Positions 1 through 7,341 of a stretch of 64,000 bases of DNA are shown here, piece by piece. The notes below the pieces were generated by a model. It was given only the letters and a program-made list of their open reading frames with translations, had not been told where the DNA came from and did no database searches. The DNA is from Pelagibius sp. (GTDB lineage: Bacteria; Pseudomonadota; Alphaproteobacteria; Kiloniellales; Kiloniellaceae): assembly GCA_028280305.1 (NCBI GenBank), contig JANQMC010000018.1, positions 1 through 64,000 of the forward strand, written 5' to 3'. Each line of letters begins with the position of its first letter. Within the stretch, counting starts at the first letter, position 1. Position numbers and translations under genes: made by a program.

Positions 1-73
1 ACGACCCCTCCTCGGCGGCCGCAAGGAACGCCCGCACCTGATTCCAGTCAAAGGAAATCGCCTGCCAGTTCAT
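1..73 (-). CDS. LysR-family transcriptional regulator, N-terminal fragment (cut by window edge)
   Basis: Reading the minus strand from an ATG at 73 to the window edge gives 24 codons, ending in the stretch FDWNQVRAFLAAAEEGS. This is the typical first helix of a LysR-type DNA-binding domain, just before the helix-turn-helix. The remaining roughly 270 residues lie outside the window, so effector class is unknown. It is divergent from the DUF2306 membrane-protein gene at 179, the usual layout for a LysR regulator and its target. A short dyad ATAC-N6-GTAT (72-85) overlaps the start codon and could be part of an operator. The family call is good for such a short piece; the target is inferred from position only. 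Confidence 0.72.
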   Translation of the reverse strand, partial: MNWQAISFDWNQVRAFLAAAEEGS

Positions 74-178
74 ACATTGACGTATAGCAGCTGGACGAAT
101 TTCGGCAATCCACTGCTTGCCAGCGTATGGATATACCGCCCCTGACTTGGAGAGATGCAATCAAGCGAGGGAGCTCCC

Positions 179-829
179 ATGAAAACGGTTAGCAGGCGCG
201 AGTGGGCACTGCTCGCGATCATTCTGGTCTATTCCTTTCTGCCGACCTTTGGTGGCTTGCTCCGCGTCATCGAACTGGGGGGTGGCCCGGCGATCGTGCC
301 TGAAAACCCGCGCGCCTTAGCCGATCCCCTGCCTATCGTATTGCACATACTGAGCAGTTTCTTGTTCTGTACCGTCGGTGCACTGCAATTCCTGCCGAGC
401 GTGAGGCGCCATTACCCGGCGATGCATCGCGCGGCCGGCCGCATGATCGCCGCGGCTGGGTGCGTAAGCGCTTTGACAGGTCTCTGGATGACCCATTTCT
501 TCGCGTTTTCGGATGAGCTTCAGGGTTTTCTGCTGTACTGGACGCGGATTGTGCTGAGCCTGTGGATGGTTGGCCTGATCGCGTGGGCCGTAATTGCAAT
601 CAGGTCGCGAAACGTCTTGGGACACAGCGCTGCAATGCTCCGCGCCTACGCAATTGGCCAGGGCGCGTCCACGCAAACTGTCCTTGGGATCGGGTGGGTG
701 GTTGTTGTCGGGACAGAACCACTGGGCCTCCTCCGAGATGGCATGATGGTTTTTTCCTGGGGGCTGAACCTGCTGATCGCCGAGCTTTTGATCAGAACGA
801 TGTTCGCGCCCCGAACTCTGCTGGCTTGA
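179..829 (+). CDS. DUF2306-like integral membrane protein
   Basis: A 216-residue, strongly hydrophobic protein with about six predicted membrane helices: near residues 7-27, 55-77, 90-110, 120-145, 160-180 and 185-205. Conserved-looking features are an H-x-A-G-R element following a first helix pair (RHYPAMHRAAGR) and a W-T-R motif. These fit the DUF2306 family of predicted membrane proteins, whose function is not known. The start at 179 is preferred over an in-frame ATG at 155 because GAGGGAG lies just upstream at the right spacing. It is divergent from a LysR gene and followed by about 400 bases without a recognisable gene. Family assignment is from memory of the pattern and is moderately secure. 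Confidence 0.6.
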   Translation: MKTVSRREWALLAIILVYSFLPTFGGLLRVIELGGGPAIVPENPRALADPLPIVLHILSSFLFCTVGALQFLPSVRRHYPAMHRAAGRMIAAAGCVSALTGLWMTHFFAFSDELQGFLLYWTRIVLSLWMVGLIAWAVIAIRSRNVLGHSAAMLRAYAIGQGASTQTVLGIGWVVVVGTEPLGLLRDGMMVFSWGLNLLIAELLIRTMFAPRTLLA

Positions 830-1213
830 GGCATATGCCTAAGACACGAGGCGTCTTCAGAATTGATTCTTGCCCACCCAGAAAGTCGATGAGCCAAGCG
901 GCGCAAACCATGCCGCACGCGAACTACTTTCCTAAAGAAAGGCCCCGCCGATGGTCAAGATCGACACGAAAACGTCGGGTTTCTCACAGCCTACGGGCGG
1001 CTGCCGCTTGGAGTGACTACGAATGCGCTTGACCGTCGCCGGCGCCGAGAGCAATTCCGCTTTGGGTCAACAGCAGACATCATCCGAAGATAAGGCATAG
1101 GTCAGCTTTTCAGCCGGTGGCGGGACAACGCGTCACGGTCCTCGACAACTCAAAGGTCGATCTATTACCCCAAGGCGGAGTGGGTGATGGTAAATGTTTA
1201 CGCCTCAGCGCCG
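830..1213. other. Intergenic stretch without a recognisable gene
   Basis: About 380 bases with only short, uncharacteristic open frames on both strands; one with a plausible ribosome-binding site at 951 ends after 22 codons. No tRNA, clear terminator or promoter was seen. Positions 1049-1084 resemble short intergenic repeat elements seen in some alphaproteobacteria, but this is weak. The stretch probably holds decayed sequence, since it leads directly into a degraded halogenase fragment. Confidence 0.5.
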
Positions 1214-1229
1214 CTTCGTGATCGCGCGC

Positions 1230-1357
1230 TCACTCCTGTCCCCGCTTGTTCACTATGAGTGGTTTTATCGGGGCGGTTGGCCGGGCGCTTCGGCGCTGCG
1301 GCACTTGTTGCGGGTTGATCCTCGCCGCGGATGTTGGTGAGCAGGGTCTTGTGGCCG
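1230..1357 (-). pseudogene. Remnant of a tryptophan halogenase gene, C-terminal end only
   Basis: On the minus strand this piece encodes HKTLLTNIRGEDQ followed by an Ala/Pro-rich tail and, after a frame change, KPLIVNKRG and a TGA stop. The same elements end the intact halogenase at 2733-4433 (HKTLLTNIRGEDQ ... KPVIVNKRGRG). A 36-base block is identical in the two copies (1319-1354 and 2881-2916), and similarity continues about 16 bases past the stop codons (1214-1229 and 2717-2732). Relative to the intact copy this remnant has lost roughly 50 bases in the Pro-rich part and carries a frameshift. Everything upstream of the tail is missing; the HxlR gene ends 12 bases away. It is either what remains of a second, tandem halogenase or a partial duplication made when the HxlR/EamA pair arrived. 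Confidence 0.8.
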
Positions 1358-1368
1358 GATTCGGTAGA

Positions 1369-1719
1369 TTATGCGCTCGGTTCGTTTCCCGGAAACCTCT
1401 CGGCCCAGCGGATCGACCAGGCGCCGAAAGGTTCGAGCAGGACGAAGAGTTCCCTGCCTGTTGGCGTCAGCGCGTAGCCTCCGTCACCGCGTGCGACGAC
1501 GCCGGTTTCTCTCAGTTCCTTCAGCCGATTGTTCAGCACTGTTGGCGACACGCTTTCACAGCTTTCCTGAAGCTGGCGAAAGGTCATAGGGCCGTTCGAC
1601 AACTGCCAGATGACGCCGAGCGCCCAGCTGCGGCCGAGCAGGTCGAACAGGGCCATGATGGGTTTTCCGCTAGCGGAACCGCGTACGGGCGCGCCGGGAC
1701 GGGGAATAGAGGACGGCAC
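1369..1719 (-). CDS. HxlR-family winged-helix transcriptional regulator
   Basis: A 116-residue protein with the HxlR/MarR-like winged helix. A segment reading GRSWALGVIWQLSNGPMTF is followed by FRQLQ, a recognition-helix region around VSPTVLNNRLKELRETGVV, and a wing ending YALTPTGREL. HxlR proteins are small one-domain DNA-binding proteins that respond to electrophiles, aldehydes or unknown ligands. No Cys lies in the usual N-terminal sensing position, so thiol sensing is not supported. It is transcribed divergently from an EamA exporter at 1796, and the 76 bases between them hold two matching 17-base palindromes, probably its operators. The likely role is control of the exporter and itself. 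An alternative start further in, at the internal Met in GKPIMALFD, is possible. Confidence 0.85.
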   Translation of the reverse strand: MPSSIPRPGAPVRGSASGKPIMALFDLLGRSWALGVIWQLSNGPMTFRQLQESCESVSPTVLNNRLKELRETGVVARGDGGYALTPTGRELFVLLEPFGAWSIRWAERFPGNEPSA

Positions 1720-1734
1720 CAGAGATCTCCTGTT

Positions 1735-1776
1735 GCTACTTTTTGTGTAGCATATTATTGCTACTCTTTACGTAGC
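1735..1776. promoter_or_regulatory. Tandem 17-base palindromes, probable HxlR operators
   Basis: Two copies of GCTAC-N7-GTAGC occupy 1735-1751 and 1760-1776, exactly 25 bases apart, in the divergent region between the HxlR and EamA genes. Both arms are perfect in both copies. Paired palindromes in such a position are typical operators of the divergently encoded regulator. Confidence 0.7.
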
Positions 1777-1795
1777 GTCTTTTTGGGAAGCTGTC

Positions 1796-2686
1796 ATGCT
1801 CATTCTGCCCGCCTTTGCAGCCCTCGCAGCCTCGTTCGGCTGGGCGACGGGGATCGTGCTGGCCCAGCGGCCCGCGCGGATGATCGGTGCTTTCGAGTTC
1901 ACCCGCATTCAGTTGATCGCCTGCGCCGCCATTCTGGTCGTGATCTGCTCGTTCTTTGGATACTGGCAGACGGTGGCCTGGCGCCACTGGCCTGCCTTCA
2001 GTCTCAGCATCTGTTTTGGCATCCTTCTCGGCAATCTGGCGATGATTGAATGCCTGCGCCGCGGTGGTCCCCGACGCACGGAACTGTTGCTGTCATTAAA
2101 GGCGCCGATCGTCGCGGTCCTGGCGTTTGTCTGGCTTGGCGAAGCGCCTTCAGTCCTGGATCTGATCGGGGCAGGGGTTGCGCTCTTCGGGGTTGGTCTC
2201 GCGATTGTCTTCGGCGGAAATGCGGCCTCTGAGAGCGATGAGGTGAGGGGGTCCATGATAAGCATTGTACTGCTTGGGGTCGCGGCGACCGGGTTTCAGG
2301 GCTTCGGCTTTCTGATCATGAAGCCAGCCATGCTCGCCGGGACCGAGCCGTTAGCGGCTTCGGCCATCCGTCTGCTTGGGGCCGCCTTTGTAATCTCGCT
2401 GGTTGCGCTCTGGCCCGCGCGGGTTTTCCGGTCGCAGGCGCAGATGACACCGGCTCTATTGGGCCGAACCATCCTGCCGGGTTTTATCGGATACGGGATC
2501 TCCTCCTCCTTGCTGCTCTATGCTTTCGCCAACACCGATGCGGGCATTGCGGCGGTGCTGGGCTCGCTTTCGCCGGTGCTGGTCCTACCGATACTCTGGG
2601 TGAAGGAAGGACAGGCGCCGAGACCTCAGGCCTTTGCGGGCGCTGTCCTGGCGGCCGCGGGAACGGCGGTCATTCTCTTGTTTTAG
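1796..2686 (+). CDS. EamA/DMT-family transporter (putative exporter)
   Basis: A 296-residue protein made of two EamA repeats of five membrane helices each, the layout of drug/metabolite transporter family exporters. The first repeat ends around VLDLIGAGVALFGVGLAIVF and the second repeats this pattern near residues 275-295 (FAGAVLAAAGTAVILLF). A conserved Pro/Glu element (LKAPIVAVLAFVWLGEAPS) stands at the end of the first repeat. Members move small metabolites across the inner membrane; the substrate cannot be read from sequence. The gene is divergent from an HxlR regulator with paired palindromes between them, so expression is probably inducible. It ends about 30 bases before the region shared with the halogenase remnant. 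Confidence 0.85.
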   Translation: MLILPAFAALAASFGWATGIVLAQRPARMIGAFEFTRIQLIACAAILVVICSFFGYWQTVAWRHWPAFSLSICFGILLGNLAMIECLRRGGPRRTELLLSLKAPIVAVLAFVWLGEAPSVLDLIGAGVALFGVGLAIVFGGNAASESDEVRGSMISIVLLGVAATGFQGFGFLIMKPAMLAGTEPLAASAIRLLGAAFVISLVALWPARVFRSQAQMTPALLGRTILPGFIGYGISSSLLLYAFANTDAGIAAVLGSLSPVLVLPILWVKEGQAPRPQAFAGAVLAAAGTAVILLF

Positions 2687-2732
2687 CTTGGTGTTTAAGC
2701 CCGTTTTTCAGTGCGGCTTCATGATCGCACAC

Positions 2733-4433
2733 TCACCCGCGCCCCCGCTTGTTCACGATCACCGGCTTCATCGGCGCGCCTTGGCCGGGGAGAGTCACCG
2801 TCGGCGGGGGGATGATGGGTTTGCCGAGCTTGGGTTTGGCCGGGAGCTTCGGTCCTGCTGCGGCACTTGGTGCGGTCTGGTCCTCGCCGCGGATGTTGGT
2901 GAGCAGGGTCTTGTGGTCGGGCAGGGTCCGGACGGCCTGGTCGATGCCGCGGCGGACCTGTTTCACGTAGTCGCGCCACTGGCTGCGCTTCAGGGTCACG
3001 CTGCTTTCGGGCGGGGCGGCGAAGCCGGTTTCATAGACCTTCTTGCCCAGCAGCACGGCGTGATAGACTTGGTGCGAGAACAGTTGTGCTGACTCCAGAT
3101 CGTAGCGGGTCGGCAGCTTGTTCTTCCAGAGCTCCAGGTTGGCGGCGAGGGAGTCCGGCACCGCCAGTTCCTCCCGCGCGTCGATCCAGTATTGGCTGTC
3201 GGTCCGGTTGCCGAGCGCGTAGTGCAGGCAGATGAAATCGCGCACCTCGTCGTAAAGCTCGGTGGCGACCTTGTTGTAGCGGGCGCGCTGCGGTTCGGCG
3301 AAGTCCTTGTCGGGGAAATAGGCCAGCAGCCAGCGGATGCTCATCTCGATCATGAAGATGGCGGTGGATTCCAGCGGCTCGATGAAACCGCTCGACAGGC
3401 CGATGGCGACGCAGTTCTTGGCCCAGGGGTTGCGCGTGCGCCCAACCCGCATGGGGATGACCCGTGGCTCGGCATCCTTGTGCTCCGGGCCCGCCGTCGC
3501 GCAGAGATGGGCGCGCAGTTCGTCGCAGGCTTCCTCGTCGCTGCGGTGGGCGCTGGAGAAGACGTAGCCGGTGCCGACGCGGTTGTAGAGCGGCACCCGC
3601 CAGACCCAGCCGGCGCTGAGCGCGGTGGAGCGGGTCATGGGCTCGATCCGCTCCGGGTCCGGGTGGGGGATCTGCACTGCCGCCGCGCGGTCGTTGGCGA
3701 GATACTTTGAATAGTCGATGAAGGGTTCTTCCAGTGCGCCGTTGATCAGCACGCCGCGAAAGCCGGTGCAATCGATGACCAGCTCCACCGGTAGCCGGTC
3801 CTTTTCCTTCAGGGTGAGGGCGGTGATGAAGCCGCGCTCGTCCTTTTCCACGTCGACCACGTCGTCGCGCACATGCTCTACCCCGCGGGCGAGGCAGACA
3901 TCGCGCAGCATGCCGGCGAAGCGTCCGGCATCCAGGTGATAGGCGAAGCCGACACCCTGTTCGAAGGGTTTCGCGTTCAGCGGCCGGGGTCCCTTGCAGG
4001 CACGGCCCAGATCCAGAGCCGGGGTGATGACGTCGGAGAAGTTGCGCCCGCCGGCGCCGAACTGCAGAAACTGCTGCGCCGTCTCGACGCCGCCGATGAC
4101 CGGACCCTCGTTGAAGGAGTTGATGTAGTCGATGCGCCGGCCGTTCGCGTCGCGGTTCCAGTCGCCGAACAGCACCCCCAGCTTGAAGGAGGCGTTACAG
4201 TTCTTGAAGAAATCCCGCTCCGAAATGCCGGCCTGCTTCAGCAACCGCGGCATGGCCGGCACCGTTGCCTCGCCGACGCCGACGGTGGAGACATTGGGGG
4301 ACTCAATAAGGGTGATGCGCTTGCCGTCGCGCTCCTTCCCCTGATCTTTCCAGAAAGTGCCCAGCAAAAGGGCCGTCAGCCAGCCTGCCGTACCGCCCCC
4401 GACAATGGTGACATGCGTAACCCGCTCCCCCAT
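2733..4433 (-). CDS. Flavin-dependent tryptophan halogenase family protein
   Basis: A 566-residue FADH2-dependent halogenase. Visible motifs are the nucleotide-binding GGGTAG (12-17), the ESP strand, NASFK with the family's active-site Lys (K84), the W-V-W-R-V-P box (276-281) that marks this family against ordinary monooxygenases, and FIEPLEST (351-358) with the conserved Glu that acts with the Lys. Such enzymes chlorinate or brominate Trp or other aromatic substrates with HOCl formed from reduced flavin, and need a separate flavin reductase; none is in this window. The family's usual length is 500-540; here a Pro/Lys-rich tail of about 45 residues follows the core. A degraded copy of this tail lies at 1230-1357. 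GGGGGAAG precedes the ATG. True substrate is unknown. Confidence 0.88.
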   Translation of the reverse strand: MGERVTHVTIVGGGTAGWLTALLLGTFWKDQGKERDGKRITLIESPNVSTVGVGEATVPAMPRLLKQAGISERDFFKNCNASFKLGVLFGDWNRDANGRRIDYINSFNEGPVIGGVETAQQFLQFGAGGRNFSDVITPALDLGRACKGPRPLNAKPFEQGVGFAYHLDAGRFAGMLRDVCLARGVEHVRDDVVDVEKDERGFITALTLKEKDRLPVELVIDCTGFRGVLINGALEEPFIDYSKYLANDRAAAVQIPHPDPERIEPMTRSTALSAGWVWRVPLYNRVGTGYVFSSAHRSDEEACDELRAHLCATAGPEHKDAEPRVIPMRVGRTRNPWAKNCVAIGLSSGFIEPLESTAIFMIEMSIRWLLAYFPDKDFAEPQRARYNKVATELYDEVRDFICLHYALGNRTDSQYWIDAREELAVPDSLAANLELWKNKLPTRYDLESAQLFSHQVYHAVLLGKKVYETGFAAPPESSVTLKRSQWRDYVKQVRRGIDQAVRTLPDHKTLLTNIRGEDQTAPSAAAGPKLPAKPKLGKPIIPPPTVTLPGQGAPMKPVIVNKRGRG

Positions 4434-4746
4434 GGCGCTTCCCCCCCGGGTTTGGCCTTGTCTGCGCTGTGGAGGCTTTCCACCTTCCCGACTTTCTGTG
4501 GAGGCCCCCTTCTTCTGTCCATTAGCTTGCGCTTTACAGGTCCCGGGGTCAATCCGCTCTACGTTGAATGATTAGAGAGCCTTGCTGGTTTTGCGGGATG
4601 GCCCGCGCGAAATCGTCAAAGCCGGTCCTGCCTGAGGACCCTTCCGTCCCGGCGATTTTGGGGTATGTTGAGACTCAATACGTCTCGGCCCCCCGGCCTG
4701 CGGTTTGTTGCCTGCGGTCCGCAGGTTTTGCCATCTGGAGAAAGTT
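4434..4746. promoter_or_regulatory. Divergent intergenic region with two dyads
   Basis: The 313 bases between the halogenase and aminotransferase starts hold no gene. Two inverted repeats stand out: GGTCCT-N5-AGGACC (4624-4640) and GAGAC-N7-GTCTC (4670-4686), the latter about 60 bases before the aminotransferase start. Either could be an operator or an mRNA hairpin. No convincing -35/-10 pair was identified. Confidence 0.4.
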
Positions 4747-5892
4747 ATGTCCGGCCTGCTGAAGAACGTCGATCCCGACGGGCTGCTCGAATACTCCGTG
4801 GTCTTCACCGACCGCGCCCTGAACCACATGTCCCAGAGCTTTCAGGGGGTGATGCGCGACATCTCCGCAACCCTGAAGCAGGTCTACAACGCCGAGGCGG
4901 TGGCGGTGGTGCCAGGCGGCGGCACCTATGCCATGGAGGCGGTTGCCCGCCAGTTCGCCGGGGACAAGAAGGTGATGGTGATCCGCAACGGCTGGTTCTC
5001 CTACCGCTGGACCCAGATCTTCGAGGCCGGAAACATTCCCGCCGAGAGCCGGGTGCTGAAGGCCTGGCGGAACGGCGAGGGGTCTCAGGCGCCGTTTACC
5101 CCGGTGCCCATCGAGGAAGCTGTGGCGGCGATCCTGGCCGAGCGGCCGGACGTGGTCTTCGCGCCGCATGTGGAGACCTCCGCGGGCATGATCCTGCCGG
5201 ACGACTACATGAAGACCCTGGCCGAGACCGTGCACGCCGTCGGTGGCCTCTTCGTGCTGGACTGCATCGCCTCCGGCACCATCTGGGTGGATATGCAGGC
5301 CATCGGGGTCGATCTGTTGATCTCCGCGCCGCAGAAGGGCTGGAGCGCCTCGCCCTGCAGCGGCCTGGTGATGCTGAGCGCCGAGGCGCACAAGCGTATC
5401 CACGGCACCGCGTCTTCCAGCTTCGCCTGCGACCTGAAGAAGTGGCTGGAGATCATGGAGGCCTACGAGGCCGGCGGCCATGCCTATCACGCCACCATGC
5501 CGACCGACGCCCTGGCCGGCTTCCGCGACACCATGAAGGAGACCGAAGCTTACGGCTTCGACAAGGTGAAGGCCGAACAGCAGGAACTGGGCGACAAGGT
5601 GCGCGCGCTGCTGGCGGCCAAGGGTTTCAAGTCCGTCGCGGCGGAAGGTTTCGGCGCGCCCGGCGTGGTGGTCTGCTACACCGACGATCCGGAGATTAAG
5701 ACCGGCAAGAAGTTTGCCGCCCAGGGCCTGCAGATCGCCGCCGGGGTGCCGCTCATGTGCGACGAGGGCGACGATTTCCAGACCTTTCGCATTGGTCTTT
5801 TCGGCCTCGACAAGCTGCACAATGTCGACCGCTCGGTGGCCAATCTGAAAAACGCGCTCGACCAGGTTGTCGGCACCGCCAACGTGCGGTGA
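4747..5892 (+). CDS. Class V (PLP-dependent) aminotransferase
   Basis: A 381-residue fold-type I enzyme of the class V aminotransferase group that includes serine-glyoxylate and alanine-glyoxylate aminotransferases. The expected Lys for the PLP Schiff base is K197 in SAPQKGWS, the Asp pairing with the pyridine nitrogen is D172 in LDCIASG, and the Gly-rich phosphate-binding segment is VVPGGGTYAME (54-64). The start at 4747 follows GAGAAAG; an upstream in-frame ATG at 4705 lacks such a site. It stands alone on the plus strand, divergent from the halogenase and convergent with the following LysR gene. Substrates cannot be fixed from sequence; a link to halogenated aromatic amino acids is only a guess from position. 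Confidence 0.85.
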   Translation: MSGLLKNVDPDGLLEYSVVFTDRALNHMSQSFQGVMRDISATLKQVYNAEAVAVVPGGGTYAMEAVARQFAGDKKVMVIRNGWFSYRWTQIFEAGNIPAESRVLKAWRNGEGSQAPFTPVPIEEAVAAILAERPDVVFAPHVETSAGMILPDDYMKTLAETVHAVGGLFVLDCIASGTIWVDMQAIGVDLLISAPQKGWSASPCSGLVMLSAEAHKRIHGTASSSFACDLKKWLEIMEAYEAGGHAYHATMPTDALAGFRDTMKETEAYGFDKVKAEQQELGDKVRALLAAKGFKSVAAEGFGAPGVVVCYTDDPEIKTGKKFAAQGLQIAAGVPLMCDEGDDFQTFRIGLFGLDKLHNVDRSVANLKNALDQVVGTANVR

Positions 5893-5927
5893 CGCCGTGA
5901 GCCCGGGGGCGGGTCAGCCTGTTGGCT

Positions 5928-6818
5928 TTACCGGTGAATGCCGGTTCCCCGCGCCGGCGATGTGGCGTCAAGTCTCAGTCCGCTGCTGAGAAGCTCGGCA
6001 AGGCGATGCGCCGGTTCTTCCGCATCCCGGCGAACGCGGAGGGAGAATTCGGCGCGGGGTAGCCTGGGCAGCGATAGTTTCCTGGGCGCCGCGACGACAT
6101 TGCCGTCGATCGAGCGGGCGGTGCGGACGGTAACGGCGATGCCCGCGCAGACCGCCGCATAAAGGCCCGCGAGGCTGGGGCCGGTAGAGGCTATCCGGTA
6201 AGGGATCGCCTCGGCTTCGAGCGCCCCCAACGCGGCCTCACGGAAGCTGCAGGGGGCATCGAGGACCGCCAGCGGCAACGTACCGTCAGGCTTGCCGGCA
6301 AGGCCGCCCTTGGCGCAAAGCCAGCGCATCGGTTCCTGCAGCACAGCGGCTTCGTCGCTCTCGACCTTGCTTCTGGCAGCGAGCAGAACGGTGATGCGTC
6401 CCACCGCGAAATCCTTCGAGAGTTCCAGGGAGCGACCGACCCGCAGGTCGAGGCGTACCCGCGGATGGGTGCGGGCAAAGGCGTTGAGAAGCGGCGGCAG
6501 CGCCCCGCCGGCGAAGTCCTGGGTCAAGCCAAGGCCGATCCGGCCGTCGGCGGCGGTGCCGGCAAGGCTGAGCCAGGCCTCGCGGTTGGCGGCCAGGATG
6601 CGCCGTGCGTGGCCGACGAGTCTCTCTCCGGCTTCGGTCAGCACCCGGCGGCGGCCGGCAGCTTCAAGCAAAGAAATGCCGGCCAGCGCTTCGAGGCGCT
6701 GCATCTGTGCCGTGACCGCCGAAGGCGTGCGTCCGACGACCTCAGCCGTACGCGCCAGCGTGCCGGTTTCGGCGAAGGCCACCAGTGTCTGCAAAAGGTC
6801 CGGATCGAAGGATCTCAT
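5928..6818 (-). CDS. LysR-family transcriptional regulator
   Basis: A 296-residue LysR-type regulator with an N-terminal winged helix-turn-helix (TLARTAEVVGRTPSAVTAQMQRLE, about residues 17-40) and a periplasmic-binding-protein-like effector domain from about residue 90. It is divergent from a small tautomerase-family gene starting at 6921. The 102 bases between them contain an inverted repeat TGATAT-N8-ATATCA (6827-6846) that overlaps its own promoter region, as expected for LysR autoregulation. The most likely target is the tautomerase gene. The effector is unknown. The 3' end converges on the aminotransferase gene with 35 bases between them. Confidence 0.9.
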   Translation of the reverse strand: MRSFDPDLLQTLVAFAETGTLARTAEVVGRTPSAVTAQMQRLEALAGISLLEAAGRRRVLTEAGERLVGHARRILAANREAWLSLAGTAADGRIGLGLTQDFAGGALPPLLNAFARTHPRVRLDLRVGRSLELSKDFAVGRITVLLAARSKVESDEAAVLQEPMRWLCAKGGLAGKPDGTLPLAVLDAPCSFREAALGALEAEAIPYRIASTGPSLAGLYAAVCAGIAVTVRTARSIDGNVVAAPRKLSLPRLPRAEFSLRVRRDAEEPAHRLAELLSSGLRLDATSPARGTGIHR

Positions 6819-6826
6819 TAATTCAA

Positions 6827-6859
6827 TGATATCGAACTAAATATCAAACACAATTCGAT
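6827..6859. promoter_or_regulatory. Dyad symmetry in the LysR/tautomerase divergent promoter
   Basis: Two overlapping inverted repeats lie in this AT-rich stretch: TGATAT-N8-ATATCA (6827-6846) and ATCGAA-N17-TTCGAT (6831-6859). The spacing of the first is close to the T-N11-A type sites bound by LysR proteins. This is the probable binding region of the regulator encoded at 5928-6818. Confidence 0.5.
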
Positions 6860-6920
6860 TTTGTGAACTTAATTCTGGGCTCAGTCTTGGACATGACCGA
6901 TCCAGCAGAAAGGAATGTTC

Positions 6921-7331
6921 ATGCCCCTTCTGACCGTCACCCTCACCGGCAGTGTCGACGCCCGCCGTTCGGCGGCCACGGCCGCGATTTTAACCGAGCT
7001 TACGCAGAAGCATCTCGGCAAAGACCCGGCGCTTACCGCGGTCGCAATCCGCTACCTCGATCCTGATCATTGGTTTATCGGGGGTGAGGCCATGAGCCGG
7101 CGGAACGCCGACAGCTTCTCCCTCGACATCAAGGTCACGGAAGGCACGAATACCAAACCGCAGATCGCCGCTTATGTGGACGCCGTCTTCGCCGCCATGG
7201 CCGGCTTGCTCGACGGTGTTCGCGAGGAGAGCTACATCATCGTCCACGAAGTGGCCGCGGCGTCCTGGGGCTTTGGCGGGAAAACGCAGGAGTTTCGCTT
7301 CATTGCCGGCAAACTGGCTCCGGCAGCTTGA
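6921..7331 (+). CDS. Tautomerase-superfamily protein (4-oxalocrotonate tautomerase-like)
   Basis: A 136-residue protein beginning Met-Pro-Leu-Leu-Thr-Val. In the tautomerase superfamily the initiator Met is removed and the exposed Pro is the catalytic base, so the start at 6921 is chosen over the in-frame ATG at 6915; AAAGGAA precedes it. The length suits a fused-type member with two beta-alpha-beta units: the second would begin near the VTEGTNTKPQI segment. A conserved-looking Trp/Phe-rich C-terminus (ASWGFGGKTQEFRF) follows. Substrate is unknown; related proteins act on keto-enol tautomers or dehalogenate small acids. It is divergent from and probably controlled by the LysR gene at 5928-6818. 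Confidence 0.78.
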   Translation: MPLLTVTLTGSVDARRSAATAAILTELTQKHLGKDPALTAVAIRYLDPDHWFIGGEAMSRRNADSFSLDIKVTEGTNTKPQIAAYVDAVFAAMAGLLDGVREESYIIVHEVAAASWGFGGKTQEFRFIAGKLAPAA

Positions 7332-7341
7332 GTGAGCTTCG

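Noticed and set aside
1246-2049. A 267-residue open frame on the plus strand
   Set aside because: It runs across the halogenase remnant, antisense to HxlR and into the EamA gene in another frame; composition is unlike a protein and no domain is visible.
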